Assembly (NCBI RefSeq): GCF_042682685.1
Contig: NZ_JBHUHX010000032.1
Coordinates: 62,001-126,000 of the forward strand
Direction of reading: 5' to 3'
Length of the DNA stretch: 64,000 nt
DNA from: Imhoffiella fuscus
GTDB lineage: Bacteria > Pseudomonadota > Gammaproteobacteria > Chromatiales > Chromatiaceae
Shown here one piece after another: positions 50,330-60,278 of the stretch. The notes beneath the pieces were generated by a model. It ran no database searches. It was not told where the DNA came from and saw nothing but the letters and a program-made list of their open reading frames with translations. The stretch's first letter is position 1. Each line of letters opens with the position of its first letter. Made by a program: the position numbers and the translations under genes.

Positions 50330-52429
50330 TCAGAAGAGATAGCTGACGCCGAGGCCGAGCGTGCGGTCGCGGCTGGGCATGCCGATATCGACCCCCGGGG
50401 CCAGATAGTAGCCGTAGAGGTCGTAGCGCTCGTCGAGCAGGTTGTCGGCCCAGAGATAGACCTCGGCGTCGCCGACCAGCAGGCCCAGGTGCAGGTCGAT
50501 CTTGTGATAGGCGTCGAGGTCGAAGTGGTTCTGCGGATCGGCGGGACGCGAGCCGTTGTAGCGGTAGTCGATGCGGGCGTTGAGCACCGGCGCCGAGAGT
50601 CCCCAGAAATCGTCCAGCGCCCGCTGATAACTGGCGTTGAGCAGGCCGCTCCAGCGCGGCACGTCCGGCACCCGGTTGCCGGATTCGACGTCGCCGCCCT
50701 GCACCCCGGTGGCGTCGCTGGTGATGGTGGCGTCGATGTAGCTCAGTCCGCCCGAGAGCGAGAGCCCGCCGCCGACGCGCCAGGTACCCTGGAGCTCGGC
50801 GCCCAGGCTCTCGGTGTCGGCGTTGATCGCCTGGGTGGCTAGGGTCGCGATGTCGTAGCCGAGCAGATGGTCGTCGGCGACGCTGTTGAAGAAGAGTGCG
50901 CCGCTCAGGTCGAAGCGGCCGTCCTCGGACTCGCTCTTGAAGCCGAGTTCGGCGCTGTTCACGACCGCCGCCCGGTAGGGTGTGCTGTCGGCGACCTGGG
51001 TCGCATAGTCGTTGAATCCGCCCGATTTGTAGCCGCGCGAGAGGATGCCATAGACATTGGTCGCCGGGTTCAGCGCGTAGGAGAGGGCGACGCGGCCGGT
51101 GTCGTAGTTGTCGCTGAGCCGGCGGCTGTCTGCGGTCCGATGGCCGCTCGGGTCCCTGTAGGTCGCCCCGTAGCGCTTGCGGTCCCAGGTGTGGCGCCAG
51201 CCGCCGGTGACCTTGAAGGCGTCGCCGAGCGGATAGGTGACCTCGCCGTAGACGGCGTCGCTGTGGGTGTCGAAACGGCGATCTTGGGCGCTGTCTTTGA
51301 GGTGATCGATCGAATCCATGGTGCGCTTCGATCGGGTGACGTTGACGCCCATGACCCAGAAGACGGGGGATTCGGGCAGGGACGACCAGCGCAGGTCCTG
51401 ATTGAAGGTGTTCTTATCCGAGACGTCGCTGGCCGGGTACTCGATCCCATAGCCGTAGAGCGCCTGCATGACCTTGCGTCCGTACACCTTGTCGATCGAG
51501 AGATCCGACTGGCTGTAGGAGGTGACCGAGGTGATGCGGCTGTTCGCGAGGTCGTGCTGGATCTCGAGCGACTGGATGTCGAGCGTCTTCTCGTTGTCGT
51601 CGACCGAGCTGCGGGAGACGTCGACGCTCGGATGATCGCCGTAGGGCATCAGCACGATCTGGGGGATCTGTCCGTTCATCTCCTGGTGCTGGACGCTCAG
51701 GAAGGCCGAGGTGGCGGGGGCGATCTCCCACAGCAGCGAGCCGCGGAAGGCGAGGTCGCGCTGATAGGTCACGGGATCGCCGGTCTCATCGTTGTCGACC
51801 GGGTTGTCCGATCCCGAGTTGCGCACCGCGAGCCGGGCCATGAGGCTCTCGGAGACTGCACCGCCGACGGCGGCCTCTTCGAGCTGCTGACCCTCCTGGC
51901 CGCCCTCGATGCGGAGGTATCCCTCGCGCTCGCGCGTCGGACGGCGGCTGCGGATATTGATGGCGCCGGCCTCGCTGTTGCGTCCGAACAGGGTCCCTTG
52001 CGGCCCTTTCAGGATCTCGACCCGCTCGACGTCGAGCGTCGAGAGCGAGGCGTCGCGACCCGAAAGCGGAACGCCGTCCATATGGATGACCACCGAGCCG
52101 TCCTCGGCGTTGACCTGGTAGAGCGAGCCGACGCCGCGGATGCGTATGTTGGCGTCGCTCGCGCCGCCCGAGGAATTGACGTCGACGCCCGGGGTCTGTC
52201 TCAGGGCGTCCTCGAGCGTGACGAGACGTTGGGCCTCCAGATCCTCGCTGCTCAGGACGCTGACGCTGAAGGGGACCTCCTTGGCCGCTTCCTCGCCGAG
52301 CCGTGCCGTCACCGTCACCGACTGCAGTTCCACGGCGGCCTCTTCGTCGGCCCCGGCGAGGCCCGGCAAGGCGGCCACAGCCGTCGAGATCAGAATCGAG
52401 GACAGCCATCTTTCGTTCAATCGCTGCAT
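50330..52429 (-). CDS. TonB-dependent outer-membrane receptor
   Basis: A 699-residue receptor. Signal peptide (LSSILISTAVAALPGLAGA), TonB-box region (LQSVTVTA), plug domain with LEDALRQTPGVDV, NIRIRGVGSLYQVNAEDGSVVIHMDGV and GTLFGRNSEAGAINI, and a C-terminal 22-strand barrel ending with LGLGVSYLF (terminal Phe). The ATG at 52429 has GGGGGA before it; the longer frame overlaps the methyltransferase gene. A Fur box lies upstream of the operon (53423-53441). The ligand is likely a ferric siderophore. Confidence 0.93.
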   Translation of the reverse strand: MQRLNERWLSSILISTAVAALPGLAGADEEAAVELQSVTVTARLGEEAAKEVPFSVSVLSSEDLEAQRLVTLEDALRQTPGVDVNSSGGASDANIRIRGVGSLYQVNAEDGSVVIHMDGVPLSGRDASLSTLDVERVEILKGPQGTLFGRNSEAGAINIRSRRPTREREGYLRIEGGQEGQQLEEAAVGGAVSESLMARLAVRNSGSDNPVDNDETGDPVTYQRDLAFRGSLLWEIAPATSAFLSVQHQEMNGQIPQIVLMPYGDHPSVDVSRSSVDDNEKTLDIQSLEIQHDLANSRITSVTSYSQSDLSIDKVYGRKVMQALYGYGIEYPASDVSDKNTFNQDLRWSSLPESPVFWVMGVNVTRSKRTMDSIDHLKDSAQDRRFDTHSDAVYGEVTYPLGDAFKVTGGWRHTWDRKRYGATYRDPSGHRTADSRRLSDNYDTGRVALSYALNPATNVYGILSRGYKSGGFNDYATQVADSTPYRAAVVNSAELGFKSESEDGRFDLSGALFFNSVADDHLLGYDIATLATQAINADTESLGAELQGTWRVGGGLSLSGGLSYIDATITSDATGVQGGDVESGNRVPDVPRWSGLLNASYQRALDDFWGLSAPVLNARIDYRYNGSRPADPQNHFDLDAYHKIDLHLGLLVGDAEVYLWADNLLDERYDLYGYYLAPGVDIGMPSRDRTLGLGVSYLF

Positions 52430-52530
52430 GAAATCCCCCAGGGAATGCTGGAACAGGGCAGACATCGCCCGCCGAACGCGCGATGGGCGTTCGGGGCGAT
52501 CGCGTGGTTGTGGAATGAAAGGGGAGGGTC

Positions 52531-53358
52531 TCAGCTGCGCCTGGCGTCCGAGGCGGTGAGATGGACGATCCAGGGCATGCCTTCGCGCAGTCCTGGGATT
52601 CGGGCCATCAGCGGGAACAGCGACCATGGAAAGAGACGGAATCGCCGATAGGGCATCAGGCGCACGGATCCGATGCGGGGGCTCCAGGAGCGGAGCAGTG
52701 GCTCCAGCTCGCCTTGGCCGATGCCCCAGGGCATCTTGGGAACCCGGTAATGCCGGGTCTTCTGGAGTCCGGCCATGGATTTGCGCGAGAGCCAGCGCGG
52801 GATGACGTCGAACATCAGCTCGACGTCCGGGAAGCGCTCCAGGATAGCGGTCAGGAGGCGCTTCACCTCGGCCTCCTCGAAGTACATGAAGAGACCCTGG
52901 GCCGTGACGAAGAGGGGTTCGGAGGGCTCGACCGATTCCATCCAGGAGAGATCGAGCGCGCTCTTTGGAACGAAGCGGCAGCGCTCGCTGGGCGCGAGAA
53001 AGCGCTCGCGCACCGCGATGGCCTCGGGCACGTCGACGCACAGCCAGCGCACCTGGCCGTCGTCGATGCGCTGGAACTGGGTCTCCAGACCGCAGCCGAG
53101 CTCGACGACCGTGCCGCCCGGATGGCGCTTCATCCAGTCGCCCACGACCTCGTCGAACATGGCCGAGCGGGTCGCGTGCGATCCGTCCGGGCGCCCGAAG
53201 CTGCGCGCGTAGTCGTAGTCGATGCTCGCGTAGATGCGGGCCGCCTCCGGGTCGCGGATGAAGCCGTCGGGGCGCACGGCCTCGCTCGCACGGTTGTGCA
53301 GGGTCCAGAGCATGGTTTCGGGAATGCCGGTCAGTTCGGTCATCGCAGGGCTCGTCAT
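52531..53358 (-). CDS. SAM-dependent methyltransferase (leucine carboxyl methyltransferase/TcmP-like)
   Basis: A 275-residue methyltransferase of the LCM/PPM1 family. Motif I is GGTVVELGCGLETQF; post-I is WLCVDVPEAIAVRERFLAP; SALDLSWMESV is motif II-like; VTAQGLFMYFEEAEVKRLL is a typical family segment. It heads the iron operon and could modify a siderophore or a precursor; this is inference from position. The start is uncertain among ATG 53358, ATG 53343 and a TTG at 53370; I chose 53358. Confidence 0.82.
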   Translation of the reverse strand: MTSPAMTELTGIPETMLWTLHNRASEAVRPDGFIRDPEAARIYASIDYDYARSFGRPDGSHATRSAMFDEVVGDWMKRHPGGTVVELGCGLETQFQRIDDGQVRWLCVDVPEAIAVRERFLAPSERCRFVPKSALDLSWMESVEPSEPLFVTAQGLFMYFEEAEVKRLLTAILERFPDVELMFDVIPRWLSRKSMAGLQKTRHYRVPKMPWGIGQGELEPLLRSWSPRIGSVRLMPYRRFRLFPWSLFPLMARIPGLREGMPWIVHLTASDARRS

Positions 53359-53422
53359 CCAAGGGTTCAAGCGGTCGACTGGAGTGCTCGACCCATGGAG
53401 GAATCGATCACCCGATGCAGAT

Positions 53423-53441
53423 GATCATTATTCTTATTTGC
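53423..53441. promoter_or_regulatory. Candidate Fur box upstream of the iron operon
   Basis: GATCATTATTCTTATTTGC: its reverse complement matches the 19 bp Fur box at 13 of 19 positions and keeps the AATAAT/ATGATC core. It lies about 65 bp upstream of the methyltransferase. Confidence 0.55.
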
Positions 53442-53524
53442 ATGACCGGGCACTGTTCGGGACGGGAAAATGATCGCTCGGATCGGGAAAAGCCGGCGTC
53501 GGCTGGACTTGGGTCGGAGCCATC

Positions 53525-53656
53525 GAACCGCAAAGGATGCGCAGCGCGCGAAGGATTTCGATCGATTGTCAGGGAACGCATGTCTCCCCGAACGGTGAGT
53601 CGGAAGCACAAGAGAAGCGTTCGGTTTCTTTGCGTACTTCGCGCCTTTGCGGTTCC
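53525..53656. repeat. Inverted pair of the GAACCGCAAAGG-type repeat
   Basis: GAACCGCAAAGG at 53525 and CCTTTGCGGTTC at 53645-53656 face each other, each joined to CGCGAAG/CTTCGCG. The right arm CTTTGCGTACTTCGCG-CC-TTTGCGG matches 40365-40390. This occupies the gap between the iron operon and the AraC gene. Nothing else is seen in this gap. Confidence 0.55.
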
Positions 53657-53672
53657 AGTTTCGAACGAAGGA

Positions 53673-54680
53673 TCAGGCGCCTCGGGCGAGGTGCGACGGC
53701 AGGCAGCCGAACTGGGAGCGGAAGTTGGACGCGAACCAGCCGAGGTTGGTGAAGCCGACCGCGAAGGCGGCCTCCTGCACGCCGTGACCCTCGCGCTCGA
53801 TGAGCCGGCGCGCCTGCTCCAGACGCTGCCTGCGAGCATAGGCGCCGATCGTGCTCCCGAAGCGATCGCGGAAGCCGGCCTTGAGATAGCACTCGTTGAG
53901 TCCGACCCGGCGTCCGAGTTCGCCGATCGTCGGCGGCGAGGCCCATTCGGCGTCGAGGATGTCGCGGGCCTCGTCGAGCGCGACGTGCAGCCGGCGCTCG
54001 CGCCGCTCGGCCGGGGTGAGATCGGCCGAGGTGCCGTCCTCGACCCGAAGCAGTGCGGCGAGCAGATCCAGTGCCAGCGATTCGAATTGGAGGCGTCCGC
54101 AGAGGCTGGCGGTGTCGACCTGCAGCATCCGCCAACCGATCGCACGCAACGGCCGGTGCGCCCCGGGCAATGGACGGAGCAGGGGGCCCGCGTGTCTCAG
54201 TGCCGCGCGAATGCCCGGATTGAGCGCCTTCGGCGCCTCCTCTCGCCACTGCTCCAGCAATGAAGCTGGGGCGTCGATCGAGATTGCCCGTGTTTTCTCG
54301 TTGGCTGGCTGGGCATAGCGAATGGATGCGACGCGCCCGGCGCGGATCCAGGTCTGGTTCGCCGAGATCTGCTCATGGAAACCCAGATCCGGGATTTCGA
54401 GATCGAGTGTCCCTTCGAGCAGCAGGCTTGCTCCGAAAAAGGTTTCCATGTCCCTGTAGGCTCCCGAGTGGTTGCGGTCCACTCGATAGTCGCCGCGTCC
54501 GGCCATGAGTCCGTTCGAGAACACCAGGTGCTCCATGTAGCCGCTGCCGTCGACGACCTTCAGCAACTCGCGTCGCCGCATCCCACCCTGAGCGTTCGGC
54601 GTGTTCTCCGAGCGGAAGAGGCCATCCTCCAAGAAGGTCGACCGATATTGATCCAGCATCGAGGTCGCTGCGTTTTCCAT
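53673..54680 (-). CDS. AraC-family regulator, PchR-like
   Basis: A 335-residue regulator. The N-terminal ligand-binding region (MRRRELLKVVDGSGYMEHLVFSNGLMAGRGDYRVDRNHSGAY) is like PchR-type siderophore sensors. The C-terminal AraC DNA-binding domain has SPPTIGELGRRVGLNECYLKAGFRDRFGSTIGAYARRQRLEQARRLIEREG. A Fur box is immediately upstream (54704). It probably activates the adjacent siderophore operon when the ferric siderophore is present. Confidence 0.88.
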   Translation of the reverse strand: MENAATSMLDQYRSTFLEDGLFRSENTPNAQGGMRRRELLKVVDGSGYMEHLVFSNGLMAGRGDYRVDRNHSGAYRDMETFFGASLLLEGTLDLEIPDLGFHEQISANQTWIRAGRVASIRYAQPANEKTRAISIDAPASLLEQWREEAPKALNPGIRAALRHAGPLLRPLPGAHRPLRAIGWRMLQVDTASLCGRLQFESLALDLLAALLRVEDGTSADLTPAERRERRLHVALDEARDILDAEWASPPTIGELGRRVGLNECYLKAGFRDRFGSTIGAYARRQRLEQARRLIEREGHGVQEAAFAVGFTNLGWFASNFRSQFGCLPSHLARGA

Positions 54681-54703
54681 CGATATGATGTGTCGGATAT
54701 GTA

Positions 54704-54722
54704 GTTAATGAGAATCATTATC
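54704..54722. promoter_or_regulatory. Fur box upstream of the AraC regulator
   Basis: GTTAATGAGAATCATTATC matches the Fur consensus GATAATGATAATCATTATC at 17 of 19 positions. It lies 24 bp upstream of the start codon. Confidence 0.85.
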
Positions 54723-54970
54723 TACTAAAGATCGCTGCGATGACTATCCGACTCCTCGTTTTTACTGGATGCGAGCGGACATGTCTCGATTGAGGGTGGC
54801 GAGTCGGCGGCGATCCGGCCCTGGCTCGGATCTGGTCGAGGATGCCGTGGGGAACGGGCTGGCGCGACATGCCGATCGATGTCGAGCACTCGGTGCGTAA
54901 CGCCTTCAGGGAGTACGCCGAACCCTCGCGAGAAGGACAACGCCCCAGACCTGGGGGCGTGCAAGCCCCC

Positions 54971-55555
54971 TCAGCGCCGATGTCTGAGGGCGACCGTGAA
55001 ATCGTCCGGGAGATAGTCGTTGGCGACCACCATCTCGGCTTCGAGATGTGCGGTCCAGGCGCGCACCTCTTCCGGTAGGCAGAGGTTGTAGCTGAGCGGG
55101 GCGTCCTGTCCAAAGAGCAGGTTGAACACGAAGCCCTCGGTGGAGGCCATGAAGCAGCGCTCGATGAAGGACTGCGTCTCTTCCCGCGTCAGGGTGTTCA
55201 TGGCCCCGCTGCAGACGTAGTAGTCGGCCGGTGGCAGGTCCTTCTGCAGGACATCCAGGAGCAGGATCTCGCGGCCGGTGCGCAACCGGGCGGCCTCCAC
55301 CATGGGCTCCACCACATCGAGCCCGAGATAGCGTCCGGGACGCTCGCCGCGTGCGCTGAGAAAGGCGAAGAAATCCCCGAGTCCGCAGCCTGCGTCGGCG
55401 AGGGTCAGGGTCGACAGATCCTCCGGAAGAAACCGCCGTAGGGCCTCGAAGCGGGTTAACTGGCTGTCGGTCGAAGTCCACTGCACACCTTTGGCGGTGT
55501 GGCCGTAGTGTTCGAGGGAGTAGCGGTAGAAGCGGTCGGTATCGACTCTGGGCAT
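54971..55555 (-). CDS. Class I SAM-dependent methyltransferase
   Basis: A 194-residue protein. Motif I LTLADAGCGLGDFFAFL, then YLGLDVVEPMVEAA (acidic loop), DYYVCSGAMNTLT (motif IV region). The substrate is not known. A GC-rich hairpin (CGCCCC/GGGGGCG) lies 12 bp after its stop codon and could act as a terminator. Unrelated in sequence to the methyltransferase at 52531. Confidence 0.85.
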   Translation of the reverse strand: MPRVDTDRFYRYSLEHYGHTAKGVQWTSTDSQLTRFEALRRFLPEDLSTLTLADAGCGLGDFFAFLSARGERPGRYLGLDVVEPMVEAARLRTGREILLLDVLQKDLPPADYYVCSGAMNTLTREETQSFIERCFMASTEGFVFNLLFGQDAPLSYNLCLPEEVRAWTAHLEAEMVVANDYLPDDFTVALRHRR

Positions 55556-55919
55556 GGCGGATGGCGTGATCGGACAGGTGATGGCGTTGATAGGCTGCGT
55601 CAGTGTGACCCAGATGGCCTGTCATCATAGAGGAAATCGCGTCGGTTCATCGGTGCAGTCCTCCGTGTTCGTGGGCCGGCCCTGTCCTGGTCGATGCGAC
55701 CCAGGCTGGTTGTAGTGAACCAGGCCGGAGCCGATCATCCGTCCCCGGCTCCCGAGCAGACGGAGATTTTTCGGGCGGTATGAAGTTTGCTGAACGGTCT
55801 CCAGAGCGCTTCGCAAGCGTCGGCGCAAGCCGGACGGCTCGGCACCATAACCCCCGTTCGCGATGCCCTAACCGCCGTGCCTGGACCTTGTCCAACCGAA
55901 AAGAGAGGTCACGCAAGAG
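55556..55919. other. Divergent intergenic region, no gene seen
   Basis: About 360 bp between the methyltransferase (minus) and the histidine kinase (plus). Some short frames exist, but none has a convincing start, codon pattern or homology. No repeat or promoter was recognised. Confidence 0.4.
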
Positions 55920-57417
55920 ATGTCGAGCAGGAATCGCGCTTCCTCCGAGGTCAGCCCAACACTCGATTCATTTGCGGTCCGACGGATGTTCTGGCTCCCG
56001 CTCTGGATATCGGTCGGCGTCGTGCTGGCGGCCCTGATCGGGATGCTCTTCGTCTCCTGGCACAGCTTGGAGCGTTTGGCGCCGGTCCAGTCGCACCTCG
56101 AGCATGTCGAGCGGATCCAGAGCGTTGGACTGAACATGGAGCAGATACTGCTCAAGGGTTTGCGTGGGACGCCGATCGCGCGCTCGGAGCTGGTCGCGCT
56201 CCGCGATCAGGTCCAAGAGATCGCACGGCTGGAGGGGGCGCTGCACCCGCAGACCGTGATGCGGTTAGAGCGTGTCGGGACGCAGCTCGGCGATGCCAAG
56301 GCGCGAACGGTCGATCTCCTGTTCCAGGCGCTCGCCGAGATTCGCCAGGTTCTCGATAGCGAACGTGAGCGCCACGACTGGCTGCTGACCCAGATCGGAC
56401 GGGATGCGGCGACAGAGATCAAATTGACGGTCCTGCTATTGCTGGTCGGTCCCTTCGTGTTCGGTGCCACCCTGCTGTTCATCCGCTCGCGCGTCAAGCT
56501 GCCGCTGCGGGCCATGGAGGACCTGCTGGTCCGCCTGGCGCGAAAGGACTACCGGCCTGTTCCCGAGGTGCTGATCGGCAACATCGACAGGGTCGCACAC
56601 CCCGCCTTTAACAGCTACAACGAGCTGGTTGCACGCCTGCAAGCGCTGGAGGCCGACCATCGCGACCGCGAGCAGACGCTGGAGCAGGAGGTGCGGCAAG
56701 CCACCGAGGCGCTGCTTGCCCAGAGCCGCGAGCTGCGCCGAGCCGAGCGGCTTGCCGCTATAGGCGCTGTATCCGCCGGGCTCGCGCACGAGCTGCGCAA
56801 TCCGCTCGCCGGCATCCAGATGGCATGCGGCAAACTCCATCGGGCATTGGCCGACACCGAGCACGCAGCCCGCATCGCGGCCGTCATCGACGAGCTCAAG
56901 CGTATCAATCACCTGCTCACCAGCCAGGTGGACGCCGCGCGCCATCTGCCGGAGCCGCTCGAAGAGATCGCCGTCGATCGGCTCGTCGATGAGCTGCTAA
57001 CCTTGCTGCGCTACCAGATCCCGGAGCGGATCGCGATCAATGCCCAGATCCCGAGCGATCTGCGCTGTCTCCTGCCCGCCGCCGGTCTGCGCCAGGCCCT
57101 GCTCAATCTGGTCCTCAACGCCGTGCAGGCGATACCGGACGCTGGCCGCATCCAGATCGCCTCCAGACTGGAAAGCGGCGAGCTGAGCGTCAGCGTCATC
57201 GATTCGGGACCAGGATTCCCCGAGGATCTGCTGCGCGCCGGCATCCGCCCATTCGCCACCGGGCGCAAGGGTGGCACCGGCCTGGGGCTCGCCATGGTCC
57301 GCCGCTTCGTGCGCGACCACGATGGCGATCTACATCTCGCCAACCAGACGCCCCATGGTGCCGCCGTCACCCTGCGTCTACCCTGCCGACCTCACGCGTC
57401 CACCGGAGCGACGTCCC

Positions 57418-57425
<8 letters not shown>
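55920..57425 (+). CDS. Membrane sensor histidine kinase, NtrB/AtoS-like
   Basis: A 501-residue sensor. Two TM helices (FWLPLWISVGVVLAALIGMLFVSW and LTVLLLLVGPFVFGATLLFI) flank a ~130-residue periplasmic region, followed by a HAMP-like linker and coiled coil. HisKA has AGLAHELRNPLAGI; HATPase has LNLVLNAVQAI, DSGPGFP and GGTGLGLAMV. It overlaps the next gene by 8 bp. GAGAGG precedes the ATG. It phosphorylates the sigma-54 regulator that follows. The signal is unknown. Confidence 0.93.
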
Positions 57426-58812
<1,387 letters not shown>

Positions 58813-58912
58813 CGGTCTCGATTCGGGGGCGGCGCCCAGGGCGGTCTGGTCGAACGATTCGCCAGCGAGTGGCCGGTATCTATTTCCTTGATTCCAATAG
58901 GAGGCAAGCAAG

Positions 58913-59122
58913 ATGGCAACGATGGAACGATTGGAACTGGCCGCCCAAAGCAGCCAGCTCGTGAAGGACGTGAGACATCTGGTCGAGAAGTACCGATCGA
59001 TCTTCGCGTGGGACGTGCCCGACCTGGACCAGGAGCTCTCTGACACCATGATTCTGACCGCGATCCGCCAGGCATTGGACGCCGTCGAGGAGGACTTGCG
59101 CCGCCGTGCGGCTGGGGCTTGA
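58913..59122 (+). CDS. Small hypothetical protein
   Basis: A 69-residue helical, acidic protein (MATMERLELAAQSSQLVKDVRHLVEKYRSIFAWDVPDLDQELSDTMILTAIRQALDAVEEDL). A strong AGGAGG precedes the ATG, which supports a real gene. No family is recognised. It follows the two-component pair by 100 bp. Confidence 0.65.
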   Translation: MATMERLELAAQSSQLVKDVRHLVEKYRSIFAWDVPDLDQELSDTMILTAIRQALDAVEEDLRRRAAGA

Positions 59123-59187
59123 GTCAACTGCGGTAGCGTGTCGAGCAGGGGAGCAAGGCCGATCCGAGCCGGATTGTGGTGGTCACT

Positions 59188-59200
59188 TTGACGTGGTCAA
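59188..59200. promoter_or_regulatory. TTGAC-GTG-GTCAA palindrome
   Basis: Resembles the palindrome before hcp, but with a 3 nt instead of 4 nt spacer. It lies 80 bp before the broken gene at 59280. A regulatory site is possible but unproven. Confidence 0.3.
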
Positions 59201-59279
59201 GTGTAGAGCGTCTCGCAAGCAGACGCTTTCCAGCCACGTACCTCGCAGCGTTCCGGGTCGTTACGGATAGGAGCTGGAT

Positions 59280-59598
59280 TTGTCGCGGACTAGACTCGGC
59301 GCTTACATGATCGCGCTGCGTTTGCGCGGCGCGCTAGCGCTCGCTCAGCCCGGTCTGCGATGCGTTGGATGCCGAGCGGCAACTGGCTGCGGCAGGCTTC
59401 AAGATGAAGTTCGCCAAGACGCAGGCTCAGATCGGCAAGGTCGGCTCACTACCACAGCGCAAGCTCACCCGCACAACCGGACCCGATGGCAAGCCTAGGT
59501 TTGTTTATGCCGATGCTGTCGACTGCAACTGTGTCTACGTCGGCACCGAGGCGGCCTACGACCGTTATCAACGCCTTGCGGTCCAGGAACCCGTGTAA
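59280..59598 (+). pseudogene. Probable frameshifted exported protein
   Basis: An AGGAG site stands 6 bases before a TTG at 59280 that begins SRTRLGAYMIALRLRGALALAQ, a signal-like peptide. The mature-like part lies in another frame (from about 59338: SPVCDALDAERQLAAAGFKMKFAKTQAQIGKVGSLPQRKL, ending VYADAVDCNCVYVGTEAAYDRYQRLAV). The second half matches a common small lipoprotein/exported family with a CxCxYVGTxAAYxRY ending. A +1 shift near 59335 would join them. Either a real frameshift mutation or a sequence error; the intact gene at 59365-59598 (77 residues) lacks a signal. Confidence 0.5.
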
Positions 59599-59644
59599 GC
59601 AGGTTCGGTGCTGGATAATGAACGCGCTCGCTTTGAGCACCTCA

Positions 59645-60100
59645 ATGACAATCGGGGGAAGGCGAGATGAGTGGCAAGACGATTCGACCTGGTGCGGTGC
59701 TTGCGCGTTGCGCCCCATCGCCCTCAGTGTGCTTTGGCTCATCGGGACCGCGTTCGTGTCTGCTGCAGACATCGGGCCGCGTCAGCATGCGCAAGGCCAA
59801 TACGACGCCGCGAGCCAGCTCCGCAGGGTCGCGATCGGCGACCAGCTCTCGACGATCGCGGAGCGTTTTGGCACCACCGTCGCTCGGCTGGAGTCGTTCG
59901 ACGATCTTACGGAAGACCGGATTCTGGCGGGTCGGCGGTTGGTCGTCGCCGCCAGATCGTCGGAATCCGCCGGAGATGATCCACCGATAGAACTGGCCCA
60001 GGGCGATCCGCAGTCGCTGATGGATGAGGCGACGGCCAAGGGCTGGATCGTCATCAGCATGAAGAACGACTGGAAACGGATCTTCGCCCCAGATCCGTAG
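59645..60100 (+). CDS. LysM-domain exported protein (start uncertain)
   Basis: The LysM domain is clear: RRVAIGDQLSTIAERFGTTVARLESFDDLTEDRILAGRRLVV. The signal-like segment LRPIALSVLWLIGTAFVSAAD stands before it in the same frame. In-frame starts are ATG 59645 and TTG 59708, both without a good ribosome-binding site. A well-placed GGGGAAGGCGAG-ATG exists at 59667, but in another frame; a frameshift near 59700 would join that start to the signal sequence. LysM binds peptidoglycan. The gene may be functional or broken. Confidence 0.6.
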   Translation: MTIGGRRDEWQDDSTWCGACALRPIALSVLWLIGTAFVSAADIGPRQHAQGQYDAASQLRRVAIGDQLSTIAERFGTTVARLESFDDLTEDRILAGRRLVVAARSSESAGDDPPIELAQGDPQSLMDEATAKGWIVISMKNDWKRIFAPDP

Positions 60101-60278
60101 GCGTGGTGCCACTTTCGTTTCAGTGTGCCTGGCTAGGCGCGGCCGATGATCGCTTGCGTCAGGCGAGAGCCCCGACAGGCGGATTCACGTTCCATCAACG
60201 TTCCATCAATGCTGGAGCCCTCGTGACGCAACAACCAAGTCTTGCCTCTCTCGTGGTGTCGCTACTCGGTCGGCAGCT

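Noticed and set aside
58813..58912. Sigma-54 promoter before the small gene at 58913
   Set aside because: TGGCCGG is present, but the -12 GC at correct spacing is missing.
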